A DNA stretch of 58,024 bases from positions 1 to 58,024 of the forward strand of contig NZ_AGSX01000117.1 in the NCBI RefSeq assembly GCF_000235745.1, given 5' to 3'. Below, in pieces: positions 45,565-53,760 of the stretch (positions within the stretch are counted from its first letter, which is position 1; each line of letters opens with the position of its first letter). The stretch comes from Stutzerimonas stutzeri SDM-LAC (lineage in GTDB: Bacteria; Pseudomonadota; Gammaproteobacteria; Pseudomonadales; Pseudomonadaceae). The position numbers were made by a program, and so were the translations under genes. Under the pieces are notes generated by a model. The model worked only from the letters and a program-made list of their open reading frames with translations, did no database searches and was not told the DNA's origin.

Positions 45565-45989
45565 CACAGCAGTGCGCGCTCCACGGCATCGACCAGCACC
45601 TTTGGCGAGGCCAGCAGCATTTCACGGCTGGCGATCTCCACGGCGACCTGAACGGTGCTGCCACGAGTCATGCGCTCGCCGGTCTCGGCGTCGCTGATCA
45701 GGTAATTGATCTTCAGGCGGTTCTCCCACTCGACCAGATCGGCACGGACAATGATGCGTTGATTGAAACGGGCACCGCGGATGTAGCGCAGCTGCACGTC
45801 GATGATCGGCCAGCCATAGCCGGCGTCCCTCATCTGCACATAGTTGTGACCGATGCGGTCGAGCAGGGCGCAGCGCGCCATCTCGAAATATTTGACGTAG
45901 TGGCCGTGCCAGACGATGTCCATGGAATCGACATCGAAAAAGGGCACCAGCACTTCGATTTCTGCCTGCAGTACGCCGCCCTTACGCAT
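45564..45989 (-). CDS. apeK: 4HBT-family acyl thioesterase (ApeK-like)
   Basis: The 141-residue hotdog thioesterase has the signature PFFDVDSMDIVWHGHYVKYF with the probable catalytic aspartate at D21. It would release or proofread aryl-polyenoyl-ACP. The start ATG at 45987-45989 lies inside the end of the ammonia-lyase gene (eight-base overlap, ATGCGTAA), which argues for translational coupling; a longer in-frame extension upstream would overlap that gene much further and is unlikely. Confidence 0.86.
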   Translation of the reverse strand: MRKGGVLQAEIEVLVPFFDVDSMDIVWHGHYVKYFEMARCALLDRIGHNYVQMRDAGYGWPIIDVQLRYIRGARFNQRIIVRADLVEWENRLKINYLISDAETGERMTRGSTVQVAVEIASREMLLASPKVLVDAVERALL

Positions 45990-47661
45990 ACAACCCCCAG
46001 TGCTGCGCACGGATGCGCTGTAGGCACAGGCGCAGCTCGCCTTCCAGCGCACGGTCTTCGATCAGCGGTGGGAAGTCTTCGGCAAGCGCTTCGTGCATCA
46101 CTGCGAGCGGTGCCGGGAGTGCCCGTGCCGCCGGCTGACGCTGGCGCAGCCAGACGCTCTGGTTCGCGGCAATCAGTGTGGCGGCAGCCACCTGTTCGGT
46201 CAGCTCCAGGCTGCGCAGCGCATCGCGGGCGGCGATGGTGCCCATGCTGACCTTGTCCTGGTTGTGGCACTCGGTGGACCGCGAGAAGACGCTGGCGGGC
46301 ATGCTGTTCTTCAGCGCTTCGGCGGTCCAGGCGCTGGCGCCGATCTGCACCGCCTTGAAGCCGTGATTGATCATCGCGGTGGCGGCGGGCGCGCCGGACA
46401 GGTTGCTCGGCAAGCCGTGGTTGTAGCGGGTGTCGACCAGTAGCGCGAGCTGGCGGTCGAGCAGGTCGGCGACGTTGGCGACGAGATTCTTCAGGCTGTC
46501 CATGGCAAAGGCGATATGCCCGCCGTAGAAATGCCCGCCGTGCAGCACGCGCTCGTTGTCAGCGTCGATGATCGGGTTGTCATTGGCGCTGTTCAGTTCG
46601 GTTTCGATGAACTGCCGCAGCAGGCCCAGGCTATCGGCGAGCACGCCCAGCACGTGCGGTGCGCAGCGGATGGAATAGCGGTCCTGCAGACGATGCATAC
46701 CAAGACCACTGGAAGCTACTGCGCTCGGTTCGGCGGCGTTGAGAGCCGGCTCGGCCTGCTCATTTACTGCTTGTAGACTCCGCGGCCTCGCCGTCTCTCG
46801 CCTTGCCGCTCCGTCGCTCGCGACGCTTCCAGCGGCCTTGGGTGCGGTCGGCGCCTCGATGGCAAGGTCCTGGCGAATCCAGGCGGCCACCTGCATCTGT
46901 CCCGGATGCGGCTTGGCAGCGAACAGGCGCTCATCGAAATGCTCGGGGTTGCCTTCCAGTGCGACGACATTGAGCGCCGTGATGCGGGTGGCCAGTTTCA
47001 GCAGGTAATCGGCACGGGCATAGGCGAGGCAGGCCAGGCCGGTCATCACCGCCGTGCCATTCATCAGCGCCAGCGCTTCCTTGGGCCGCAGAGTCAGCGG
47101 CGTCCAGCCAAGCTGGCGATGCACCTCGGCGGCGCTACGGCGCTCGCCGCGATACATCACCTCGCGCTCACCCGCCAGGGTTGCGGCGACATAGGACAGC
47201 GGCGTCAGGTCACCGCTGGCACCGACCGAGCCTTCTTCGGGAATCAGCGGCAAGACGTCATGTTCGAGGAACGCCTGCAAACGCTCGAGCAACTCGATGC
47301 GCACCCCGGACATGCCGTGCGTCAGCGAGCGCAGACGGGCAGCCAGCACTGCGCGAGTGGCTTCAGCGTCGAGCAGCTTGCCCAGGCCGCAGCCGTGGAA
47401 GGTGAACAGGTGCTGCGGCAGTGCCTCGACCTGATGCAGCGGCACCGCCACCACACACGAATCGCCATAACCGGTGGTCACGCCATAGATCACGCCTTCG
47501 CGGTCGAGCAGGGTGTCGAGGAACTGCGCGCCGCGGGCAATCCGCTCACGGAAGGCCGCATCGGACTGCAGCCGGGCGGGCGCATGGCCTTGGGCGACGG
47601 CCAGCAGGTCTTCGATACGCAGGTGGTTCTCACCAAAGATCACGGGCTCAGCGTTGTTCAT
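45982..47661 (-). CDS. MIO-dependent aromatic amino acid ammonia-lyase (HAL/TAL family)
   Basis: The 559-residue enzyme has the Ala-Ser-Gly triad A148-S149-G150 (GSVGASGDLTPLSY) that cyclises to the MIO cofactor, the catalytic tyrosine Y65 (GVTTGYGDS) and the QDRYSIRCAPHVLG and NSANDNPIID segments. It removes ammonia from histidine, tyrosine or phenylalanine. The selectivity pair aligned with His-Leu of tyrosine lyases and Ser-His of histidine lyases is F88-H89 (HLFTFHGCGLG), which fits neither. In this cluster it probably supplies a cinnamate-type aryl starter. An extra segment at about 268-322 is longer than in usual relatives. The start overlaps the acyltransferase gene by 14 bases. Confidence 0.87.
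   Translation of the reverse strand: MNNAEPVIFGENHLRIEDLLAVAQGHAPARLQSDAAFRERIARGAQFLDTLLDREGVIYGVTTGYGDSCVVAVPLHQVEALPQHLFTFHGCGLGKLLDAEATRAVLAARLRSLTHGMSGVRIELLERLQAFLEHDVLPLIPEEGSVGASGDLTPLSYVAATLAGEREVMYRGERRSAAEVHRQLGWTPLTLRPKEALALMNGTAVMTGLACLAYARADYLLKLATRITALNVVALEGNPEHFDERLFAAKPHPGQMQVAAWIRQDLAIEAPTAPKAAGSVASDGAARRETARPRSLQAVNEQAEPALNAAEPSAVASSGLGMHRLQDRYSIRCAPHVLGVLADSLGLLRQFIETELNSANDNPIIDADNERVLHGGHFYGGHIAFAMDSLKNLVANVADLLDRQLALLVDTRYNHGLPSNLSGAPAATAMINHGFKAVQIGASAWTAEALKNSMPASVFSRSTECHNQDKVSMGTIAARDALRSLELTEQVAAATLIAANQSVWLRQRQPAARALPAPLAVMHEALAEDFPPLIEDRALEGELRLCLQRIRAQHWGLYA
46700..46840. repeat. Possible in-frame repeat insertion in the ammonia-lyase gene
   Basis: This DNA encodes the Ala/Glu/Ser-rich extra segment of the ammonia-lyase (about residues 275-321). 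It contains short palindromic units such as GTCGCTCGCGAC and a GC-rich stretch running through CCGCGGCCTCGCCGTCTCTC that look unlike the surrounding codons. It may be a small mobile repeat that stayed in frame, or simply a low-complexity loop. Confidence 0.35.
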
Positions 47662-48589
47662 GGGTGTTCCAGAAAGGGTAGAAGTTGAACCATTGCAAAG
47701 GGGCTTCCAGGCAGCGTGCCGCCAGTCGATCCGCGTAGCGCTGAACCCACGCCTGCACCACGGCATCGCGCTGGCCACGCCGCCACTCGATGCGATCGGC
47801 GAAGGGCTCCAGATGGACATGAAATTGCCCAGCATGTTTCAGACAGAACAGCAGATTCGCCGGGCATTGCAGCAGGCCGGCCAGTAGCCACGGCCCCTGT
47901 GGGAACGCGGCCGGCTGGCCAAGAAAGTCGGCCGTAGCGATGCGCGCGCCCTGCAGCGGCACCCGGTCACCGGCGATGGCCAGCCATTCGCCCTGATCCA
48001 GCCGCTGGGACAACTCCATCATGATCGCCGGGTCGAGTTCGCTGACCTGAATCAGCCGCATGTTGTTCGCCCCGGATTCATCCAGCAGGCGGTTGAACTG
48101 TTCGGCGTGACGGGTGTGCACCAGGACGTTCATCTTTACCTTGCGGCCCATTTCCGCCAGGGCCCGGCAGATCTCCAGATTGCCCAGGTGCGAGCCGACC
48201 AGCAGCTGGCCGCGCGGTGCCTTGAGGTCAGCGTGCAGGTCGGCGCTGTCGTACAGCACCAGTCGATCCAGCGCCAGGCGTCCGCCCCAGACATCGAGCT
48301 TGTCCAGCAAGGCATCGGCGAAGGCCATGAACTGGTGGTAGACCGAGCGCCAGCCGGGCGCCAGGTCGGCACGGCCGCTATAAGCCGCAAGGTTCTGCTG
48401 GTACTGCCAAGCACTCTGCCGCGCGCTGCGGTTGAACAGATAGAAATACAGCACGATCAGGTACAGCAGCGGCGCCATGGTGCGTCGGCCAAGCAGGCGC
48501 ACGGCCCAGGCCGTCAATTTCATCAAGGCAAAATTGCCCCGTTCGCGATTCGCGGCCCAATGCGAGCCGGCTGCGGCTTTTTCGCTCAT
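47648..48589 (-). CDS. LpxL/HtrB-like lipid acyltransferase
   Basis: The 313-residue protein has a membrane segment at about 36-53 (LGRRTMAPLLYLIVLYFYLF) and the acyltransferase motif HX4E at H134-E139 (SHLGNLE). LpxL-type enzymes move acyl chains from ACP to sugar-lipid hydroxyls at the inner membrane. Beside a family-2 glycosyltransferase in an aryl polyene operon it probably builds or acylates the glycolipid anchor, or transfers the polyenoyl chain itself. The start at 48587-48589 overlaps the glycosyltransferase stop by four bases (ATGA). Confidence 0.85.
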   Translation of the reverse strand: MSEKAAAGSHWAANRERGNFALMKLTAWAVRLLGRRTMAPLLYLIVLYFYLFNRSARQSAWQYQQNLAAYSGRADLAPGWRSVYHQFMAFADALLDKLDVWGGRLALDRLVLYDSADLHADLKAPRGQLLVGSHLGNLEICRALAEMGRKVKMNVLVHTRHAEQFNRLLDESGANNMRLIQVSELDPAIMMELSQRLDQGEWLAIAGDRVPLQGARIATADFLGQPAAFPQGPWLLAGLLQCPANLLFCLKHAGQFHVHLEPFADRIEWRRGQRDAVVQAWVQRYADRLAARCLEAPLQWFNFYPFWNTHEQR

Positions 48590-49410
48590 CGGCACAGCCG
48601 CCGCCAGAGCAACTTGGGCGCACGCATGAGCATGCCGCCAAACAGCCGTGCGTGCATCGACGAGATCAGCAGGTTGTCGCGCCACAGACGGAAATGCGAA
48701 ACCCCATCGACCGGATAGTGCACCCGCGTCGGCAGCCAGACCATCGGCTGTTCACGCCAGTGAAGGCGCACCAGGATTTCGGTATCGAAGTCCATGCGCT
48801 GGCCCAGCGCTGTCGAATCGAGCAGTGCCAGGGTCGGCTGCAGCGGGTAGACACGAAAGCCGCACATGGAATCGCGGATCGACAATGACAGGGTGTTGAT
48901 CCAAACCCAGACGTGGGTCAGGTAGCGCGCATAGAGGCGCCCCTTCGGCACACTCGAATCGTACTGCGGGTAGCCGCAGATCAGCGCATCCGGCGCCTGG
49001 CTGGCGCGGTCGAGGAACAGCGGCACGCCGCTCAGGTCATGTTGGCCGTCGGCATCAACTTGCAGTGCGTGGCTAAAACCCAGACGCGACGCCTCGCGCA
49101 AGCCGGAGATCACCGCAGCGCCCTTGCCCTGGTTGCGGCTGTGGCGGAGCAGGTGCACCAGTGGCTGCTCGGCCAATTCATCGATGATCTCCGCCGCAGC
49201 CGGGCTGGAACCGTCATCAACGAGTACGCACGGCAGGTGTTCGGCAAGCAACGCGCGGACGACATTGGGCAGGCTGGCCTCATGGTTGTACACCGGCACC
49301 ACCGCGCATGGCTTGAACCAGTCATCGTCGATCGCCAGTGACAACTGCTGATGGTGGTTCGCAACGGGCACGGCCGTCATCGCAGGCTTGAGCGGGGTAA
49401 GCGTGGTCAC
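48586..49410 (-). CDS. Family 2 glycosyltransferase
   Basis: The 274-residue GT-A enzyme has VVPVYNHEASLPNV at about 37-50, the nucleotide-binding VDDGSS at 64-69 and the DxD-type metal motif DADGQHD at 119-125. It resembles dolichyl-phosphate or undecaprenyl-phosphate glycosyltransferases without the C-terminal membrane part. In this cluster it likely adds a sugar to the aryl polyene lipid anchor. The GTG start at 49408-49410 overlaps the upstream stop by four bases; an ATG 30 bases further in is the alternative. Confidence 0.88.
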   Translation of the reverse strand: MTTLTPLKPAMTAVPVANHHQQLSLAIDDDWFKPCAVVPVYNHEASLPNVVRALLAEHLPCVLVDDGSSPAAAEIIDELAEQPLVHLLRHSRNQGKGAAVISGLREASRLGFSHALQVDADGQHDLSGVPLFLDRASQAPDALICGYPQYDSSVPKGRLYARYLTHVWVWINTLSLSIRDSMCGFRVYPLQPTLALLDSTALGQRMDFDTEILVRLHWREQPMVWLPTRVHYPVDGVSHFRLWRDNLLISSMHARLFGGMLMRAPKLLWRRLCR

Positions 49411-51086
49411 AGAGGATCTCCCAGCAGAATGCGGCCGGACGAGCAGGGCGCGTCACCGTTGCGGTATGCGAAATACAGCTTGCTGCGCTCGCGGTCGAAA
49501 CGCAGGGTCAGGCTCAGCTGATCACCCGGACGGGCGAGCTGTTGGAACTTGAGCACTTCCATGCCTTGAAAGCTCGGCGGCAGGTCAGCGATCAACTCGC
49601 GGGCGAGGCCAATGGCCCAGTCGATCTGCACCACACCGGGCAGAACCGGGGTTTGCGGAAAGTGCCCGGTGAAGTGCGCCAGGTCCGGCGGGACGGCCAG
49701 CAGAAGCTGCCATTGATCCTCATCCCGGGAGACGCTGAGGCGCTCGGGCAGCAATGGCCGTGGTGCCAGCAACAGCGCATCAAGTTGTGCCTGGGGCAGC
49801 TTGCCCTGGCTGTTGTAGGGCAGCTGAGTCAGCAGCCGCCAGCGGCGCGGCAAGGCCAGCGTTTCGCAGTGATTCGCCAGGTGCTTGCGCAGTGTCTCGG
49901 TCAATGCGCGGCGGCCGCCGTTGCGCAGGGCGTGCAGGCCGGCTTCGCTCAGCACCACCAGCGCCGCGAGGTAGGCGCGGTTGTCGCTGACCACGCCGAG
50001 GCGCGCTTCGCTGACAAAAGGGTGTGTGGCCAGGGCTGTTTCCAGCATCGGCAGTGAGATGCGCTTTTCTTCCAGCTTGACGATGCGATCCAGCCGGCCG
50101 AGCAATTCGAAGCGCCCATCGCGCTCGATTCGCGCCGCGTCGGCCGTCTGTTCGGTATGACCTGGCGGCAGGCAGGGCGAGGCGATGCGCAAAGCTCCGT
50201 TGTCGTCCTGGCCCAACTGGACGCCCGGGAAGGGTTGCCACAGATCGCCGCCTTGGCGCCAGGCGATACCACCGGTCTCCGAGCTGCCGTAGATTTCCGT
50301 GGGCAGCTGGCCCAGGCGCTCCTGCAGGCGCTGCGCGGCCTCGGCATCCAGCGCTCCGCCCGAGGAAAACACCCGTCGTACGCTGCGCAACGCCAGCCAG
50401 TCGAGGTTGTCGCCCATGCGCTTGAGCAACGCCGGGCTCGCTACCCAGCAGAAGCGCAAATGCTGGCGGCTGGCTAGCTGGATATCTTCAGGGAAGGGTT
50501 GTGCGCGGCGCAGAAACGGCCGGCCCGCGCACAGCGGCCAGAGCACACGGAACAGCAGCCCATAGATGTGCTGCGCCGCGACGCTGGCGATCACGCAGGC
50601 ATCGCCGAGATCGGCGCCCCAGCAGGCTTCGAGGATTTCCACCTCGTTCGCCAGCTGGCGTAGGCGCTTGTCGATCAGCTTCGGTTCGCCACTGGAGCCG
50701 GACGTGCAGAGCAGCAGTCGGCACCCGTCCAGGTCCAGCTTGGCCGGCTCCAGCGGTTCGGCGAAGAGCTCCGAGAGACGCGCATCGCCGTCCTGGTCTG
50801 TCAGCCAGAGATCGGCCTGATGAGCCAGGCGCGCACGGCTCGCGGGCTGCAGATCGGCCGGCAGCAGCACCGTCACGCCGGCTCGCCAGGCGCCGAGCAG
50901 GGCAATCGCCAGCTCGCCGGCGTCCTCCAGATGTACCGCGAGTCGGGCGACGCCGCGGTTACGCAGCCCTGCGGCCAGACGCAGCGCTTGCTGTCGCAGT
51001 TCGGCATGCTCCAGCGCAGGATCGAGCGTGACCGGGCGCGACTTGGGCGCCTGGTCGAGCAGGTGTTCGAGGGCGATCCAGTTCAT
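49407..51086 (-). CDS. Fusion of acyl/aryl-ACP ligase and hotdog dehydratase (ApeH-ApeI-like)
   Basis: The 559-residue protein joins two functions. Residues 1 to about 440 form an AMP-binding acyl-adenylating domain with the P-loop CTSGSSGEPK at 127-136, IYGSSETGG and the hinge segment LLGRLDRIVKLEEKRIS. Residues from about 450 form a FabA/FabZ-like hotdog with HFPQTPVLPG at 475-484 (catalytic H475) and an acid at D489 (VVQIDWA). In other aryl polyene clusters ApeH loads the aryl acid onto ACP, and ApeI is a separate dehydratase subunit that pairs with ApeP. Here both are one chain. The start ATG overlaps the upstream gene by four bases. Confidence 0.86.
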   Translation of the reverse strand: MNWIALEHLLDQAPKSRPVTLDPALEHAELRQQALRLAAGLRNRGVARLAVHLEDAGELAIALLGAWRAGVTVLLPADLQPASRARLAHQADLWLTDQDGDARLSELFAEPLEPAKLDLDGCRLLLCTSGSSGEPKLIDKRLRQLANEVEILEACWGADLGDACVIASVAAQHIYGLLFRVLWPLCAGRPFLRRAQPFPEDIQLASRQHLRFCWVASPALLKRMGDNLDWLALRSVRRVFSSGGALDAEAAQRLQERLGQLPTEIYGSSETGGIAWRQGGDLWQPFPGVQLGQDDNGALRIASPCLPPGHTEQTADAARIERDGRFELLGRLDRIVKLEEKRISLPMLETALATHPFVSEARLGVVSDNRAYLAALVVLSEAGLHALRNGGRRALTETLRKHLANHCETLALPRRWRLLTQLPYNSQGKLPQAQLDALLLAPRPLLPERLSVSRDEDQWQLLLAVPPDLAHFTGHFPQTPVLPGVVQIDWAIGLARELIADLPPSFQGMEVLKFQQLARPGDQLSLTLRFDRERSKLYFAYRNGDAPCSSGRILLGDPL

Positions 51087-51661
51087 GTCGCTTTCCTGAC
51101 TCGCTGGCGTACCAGCCACTCACCGGCGAATAACAGTCCCATCAGCAGATAGGCGATCAGCCCGGTGTACAGCGTCCACCAGCTCAGCGGCGCCCAGAGT
51201 GCGAGTCCGCTGGCGATGCCGGCGTTAATGATGAAATAGCCCAGCCATACCCAGGTCACCAGCCGCGTATAGCGCACCGCTGCGGGCGGGAGGTCGGGCT
51301 CGCTCAGCCGCGCAAGGCGCTCGATGATCGGCATGCCAGAGACGAGGCTGCCGGCAAACAGGCCGAACAGCGCCAGGCTGATCAGTACCGGATACCAGCG
51401 CAGCAGCGCCGGCTCGCCCGCCAGCCCGAGCAACAGGCAGAACAGCAGCGCGGTCGCTGCCATCGTGTAGCCCAGCGGCGTTTGCTTGCCGCTGCATAGG
51501 CGAGCCAACCAGAGCGTGCCGAGCAGCAGGGCGAACAGCCGGGGCGACAAGTGCTCCAGGCCAAAGTACACAACAAACGGGTAGGCGAGGCCTGCCAGCA
51601 GCAGGCCAAGGCCGATCAGCCGGTTGGCGTTCGCTTTGCCTGTTGGTGCGGGTGCATGCAT
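51083..51661 (-). CDS. COG4648-type inner-membrane protein of the aryl polyene cluster
   Basis: The 192-residue protein has several membrane segments: about 16-33, 37-54, 62-77, 83-103, and two more toward the C-terminus (WLGYFIINAGIASGLALWA and LYTGLIAYLLMGLLFAGEWL). It has no catalytic motif I recognise. Proteins of this type sit in most aryl polyene clusters between the ACPs and the ligase, so a role in membrane anchoring of the synthesis complex is plausible but unproven. ATG at 51659-51661 is preceded by 82 bases of non-coding sequence after the second ACP gene. Confidence 0.75.
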   Translation of the reverse strand: MHAPAPTGKANANRLIGLGLLLAGLAYPFVVYFGLEHLSPRLFALLLGTLWLARLCSGKQTPLGYTMAATALLFCLLLGLAGEPALLRWYPVLISLALFGLFAGSLVSGMPIIERLARLSEPDLPPAAVRYTRLVTWVWLGYFIINAGIASGLALWAPLSWWTLYTGLIAYLLMGLLFAGEWLVRQRVRKAT

Positions 51662-51743
51662 CGTGCCTTCCGTTTGCGCATGGAGCCTGCTCCGGCTAAC
51701 GCTGCGGCTACCCGGACAATGGCTGTTCTGTTGATCGGGCGGG

Positions 51744-52001
51744 TCAGGCCGGTTGCGGGTTGACCAGTCGATACACCGCTTCGACGACATCGCCGACCGT
51801 CCGTACCGACTTGAACTCCTCAGCGGCAATCTTTTTGCCGGTCTGGCGCTTGATGTGATCGATCAGGTCGACCGCGTCGATGCTGTCGATTTCCAGGTCC
51901 TGGTAGAGGTTGGCTTCCAGACTGATCCGCTCGGGTTCGAGCTCGAATAGCTCAACCAGTGCATCACGCAGGGTCTGGAAGATCTCGTCGCGGCTTTTCA
52001 T
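51744..52001 (-). CDS. apeF: Acyl carrier protein (second of the pair)
   Basis: The 85-residue carrier protein has the phosphopantetheine serine S40 in DLEIDSIDAVDLI. It carries the growing chain or the aryl starter as a thioester. It starts one base after the stop of the other ACP gene. The symbol follows the usual E/F order of aryl polyene clusters and is tentative. No phosphopantetheinyl transferase gene lies in the window, so activation must rely on one elsewhere. Confidence 0.9.
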   Translation of the reverse strand: MKSRDEIFQTLRDALVELFELEPERISLEANLYQDLEIDSIDAVDLIDHIKRQTGKKIAAEEFKSVRTVGDVVEAVYRLVNPQPA

Positions 52002-52002
52002 T

Positions 52003-52275
52003 TCAGGCCTCCTCGGTGAGGGCGCGGTTGGCGCTGACGTAAGCGGCCAGGCTGTCGACACTGGCGAAATGCTTGCGGGTGTCCTTGGCATCAGCGTCGA
52101 TCTTGATGCCGAAGCGCTTCTGGATTGCCAGGCCCAGCTCCAGCGCATCGACCGAATCCAGCCCGAGCCCTTCGCCAAATAGCGGCTGGTCGGCTGCGAT
52201 ATCGTCCGGGCCGAGGTCTTCCAGACCAAGGGCGTCGATGATCAGTTGCTTGATTTCAAGCTGCAGTTGGCTCAT
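52003..52275 (-). CDS. apeE: Acyl carrier protein (first of the pair)
   Basis: The 90-residue carrier protein has the phosphopantetheine serine S41 in GLGLDSVDALEL, the classic DSxD form. Its start (52273-52275) overlaps the end of the PlsC-like acyltransferase gene by 20 bases. The two ACPs differ clearly in sequence, which suggests separate tasks such as starter loading and elongation; which does which cannot be read from sequence. Confidence 0.9.
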   Translation of the reverse strand: MSQLQLEIKQLIIDALGLEDLGPDDIAADQPLFGEGLGLDSVDALELGLAIQKRFGIKIDADAKDTRKHFASVDSLAAYVSANRALTEEA

Positions 52276-53065
52276 CGAATGCGAGCTCCTTTTTGAAGTG
52301 TCGATGCAGATGATCGTTGAGTTGCCGCGAGGCGATAGGTGCTGCGCCACGGGCGGCGAACAGCTGCGGGTCGATATCCTCACCGACGCGCAGATGAAAA
52401 TGAAAACGTCTTGCCGGAATGCGATACCAGGGCTCGGCCTTGGTCAGGGTGGTGGGCGTCACGCTGATCACCACTGGCGTGACCATACGTGCGCCACGCA
52501 GCGCGATAGCCGCTGCGCCCCGATGAAACTGCGGCGCCTGGCCGGGCGTGGTGCGCGTGCCTTCGGGAAAGATGATCAGCGTCTGGCCTTCTCTCAGCGC
52601 GTCGGCTGCTTCGTCGAGCATCTCGGCGCTGCCGTTGTTACTGATGTACTGGGCCCCACGGATCGGTCCGCGGGTGAAGGGGTTGTCCCACAGGCTTTGC
52701 TTGACCACACAGTTGGCGTCGCGAATCAGCGCGATCAGCACCACCACGTCGATCAGCGACGGATGGTTGGCGATCACCAGTTGCCCAGGGCGACCGAGGC
52801 GTTCGGCGCCTTCGACCTCGTAGGTCAGTACGCCGCTGCGATACATGAACTGAACGAATAGCCAGAACAGCCGGCTTACGGTCTGACGCGCGCGGCGACG
52901 GTGCTCGGCTTTATCGCCTGGCAGCAGCGCAAGCAGAGGGAAAACGATCAGTCGCAGGCAGAGCCCGCCGACACCGAACAGCATGAATGACAGCCCGGTC
53001 GCGACCAGACGCCACAGCCACGGCGCGCTGTATCGACGGTTCAATGGGTCTGCTGCCAGTTCCAT
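52256..53065 (-). CDS. PlsC-like 1-acyl-glycerol-3-phosphate-type acyltransferase (ApeD-like)
   Basis: The 269-residue protein has an N-terminal membrane segment (about 22-46), the NHx4D motif NHPSLID at 100-106 and FPEGTR at 166-171, the catalytic and phosphate-binding motifs of this family. It transfers an acyl chain from ACP or CoA to a lipid hydroxyl. In the aryl polyene cluster it is a second acyltransferase beside the LpxL-like one and probably helps make the lipid anchor. Its start overlaps the ketosynthase-like gene by 25 bases. Confidence 0.86.
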   Translation of the reverse strand: MELAADPLNRRYSAPWLWRLVATGLSFMLFGVGGLCLRLIVFPLLALLPGDKAEHRRRARQTVSRLFWLFVQFMYRSGVLTYEVEGAERLGRPGQLVIANHPSLIDVVVLIALIRDANCVVKQSLWDNPFTRGPIRGAQYISNNGSAEMLDEAADALREGQTLIIFPEGTRTTPGQAPQFHRGAAAIALRGARMVTPVVISVTPTTLTKAEPWYRIPARRFHFHLRVGEDIDPQLFAARGAAPIASRQLNDHLHRHFKKELAFDEPTAA

Positions 53066-53760
53066 TGGCGGCTCCCCCAGCGGTTTTGCAAGGTTGGTTG
53101 GTCGTTGAGCAGCGTACGGACCAGTTTGATCGCATGCGGGTGCGTTACCTGCTGGGCGGCTGGCTCTGCGGCTTCGAGGCTCAATTGCCACGTCTTACCC
53201 AGCTTAAGCACCAGCGCCACGGCATAAGGAAAGCTGACGTCGCTGATCCAGGGCGCATAAACCGCGGGGGGTTGGTCTTCGGCGACCACCACCAATACCT
53301 CGGGAGCGCCTTCGCCGAGCAATAAGGCGGCTTCGAGCACGGCATGCTCCAGCCCATCGCCTTCGGCGGCCAATGCGGTCATCTCGCTGCTGTCCTGCTG
53401 ATGAATGGACCAGAGACCGATGATCGCGTTGTGCACCGACAGACTGAACTGGGTAGGGGAAAGCGGCTCGTCGCTCGCCAGATCATTGAGGATGGCGAAG
53501 GTGCGCGCGGTCTCGCCATGACGGGAGGCATAAACCAGTGGCATCGGTGGTCGGCCAGTCGCCAGAGGAGTGGCCACGGCGAAGACCATGCGCGCCAGGT
53601 GACTCAGGCGGCGACGTTGCATGGCCGGCAGGAAACTGACGTCCGGTTGTGCGTCTTTGCTCTCGAGCTCGCACGGGTTCCGGACCCAATCGGCCCAGTC
53701 ATCAGTACTCGCCAGGCCTGGAGCCCACGCCTGCCATTGATCGATTTCGAATTGAATCAC
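53041..53760 (-). CDS. apeC: Ketosynthase-like chain-length partner (ApeC-like)
   Basis: The 239-residue protein belongs to the short ketoacyl-synthase-like family found in aryl polyene and related clusters. It has the stretch FSLSVHNAIIGLWSI, where a true ketosynthase would have its active cysteine region, and no catalytic Cys/His/His set. In studied systems this protein dimerises with ApeO as a chain-length factor. The start is GTG at 53758-53760, with GGTGAG upstream. It is the first gene of the operon. Confidence 0.86.
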   Translation of the reverse strand: MIQFEIDQWQAWAPGLASTDDWADWVRNPCELESKDAQPDVSFLPAMQRRRLSHLARMVFAVATPLATGRPPMPLVYASRHGETARTFAILNDLASDEPLSPTQFSLSVHNAIIGLWSIHQQDSSEMTALAAEGDGLEHAVLEAALLLGEGAPEVLVVVAEDQPPAVYAPWISDVSFPYAVALVLKLGKTWQLSLEAAEPAAQQVTHPHAIKLVRTLLNDQPTLQNRWGSRQWNWQQTH

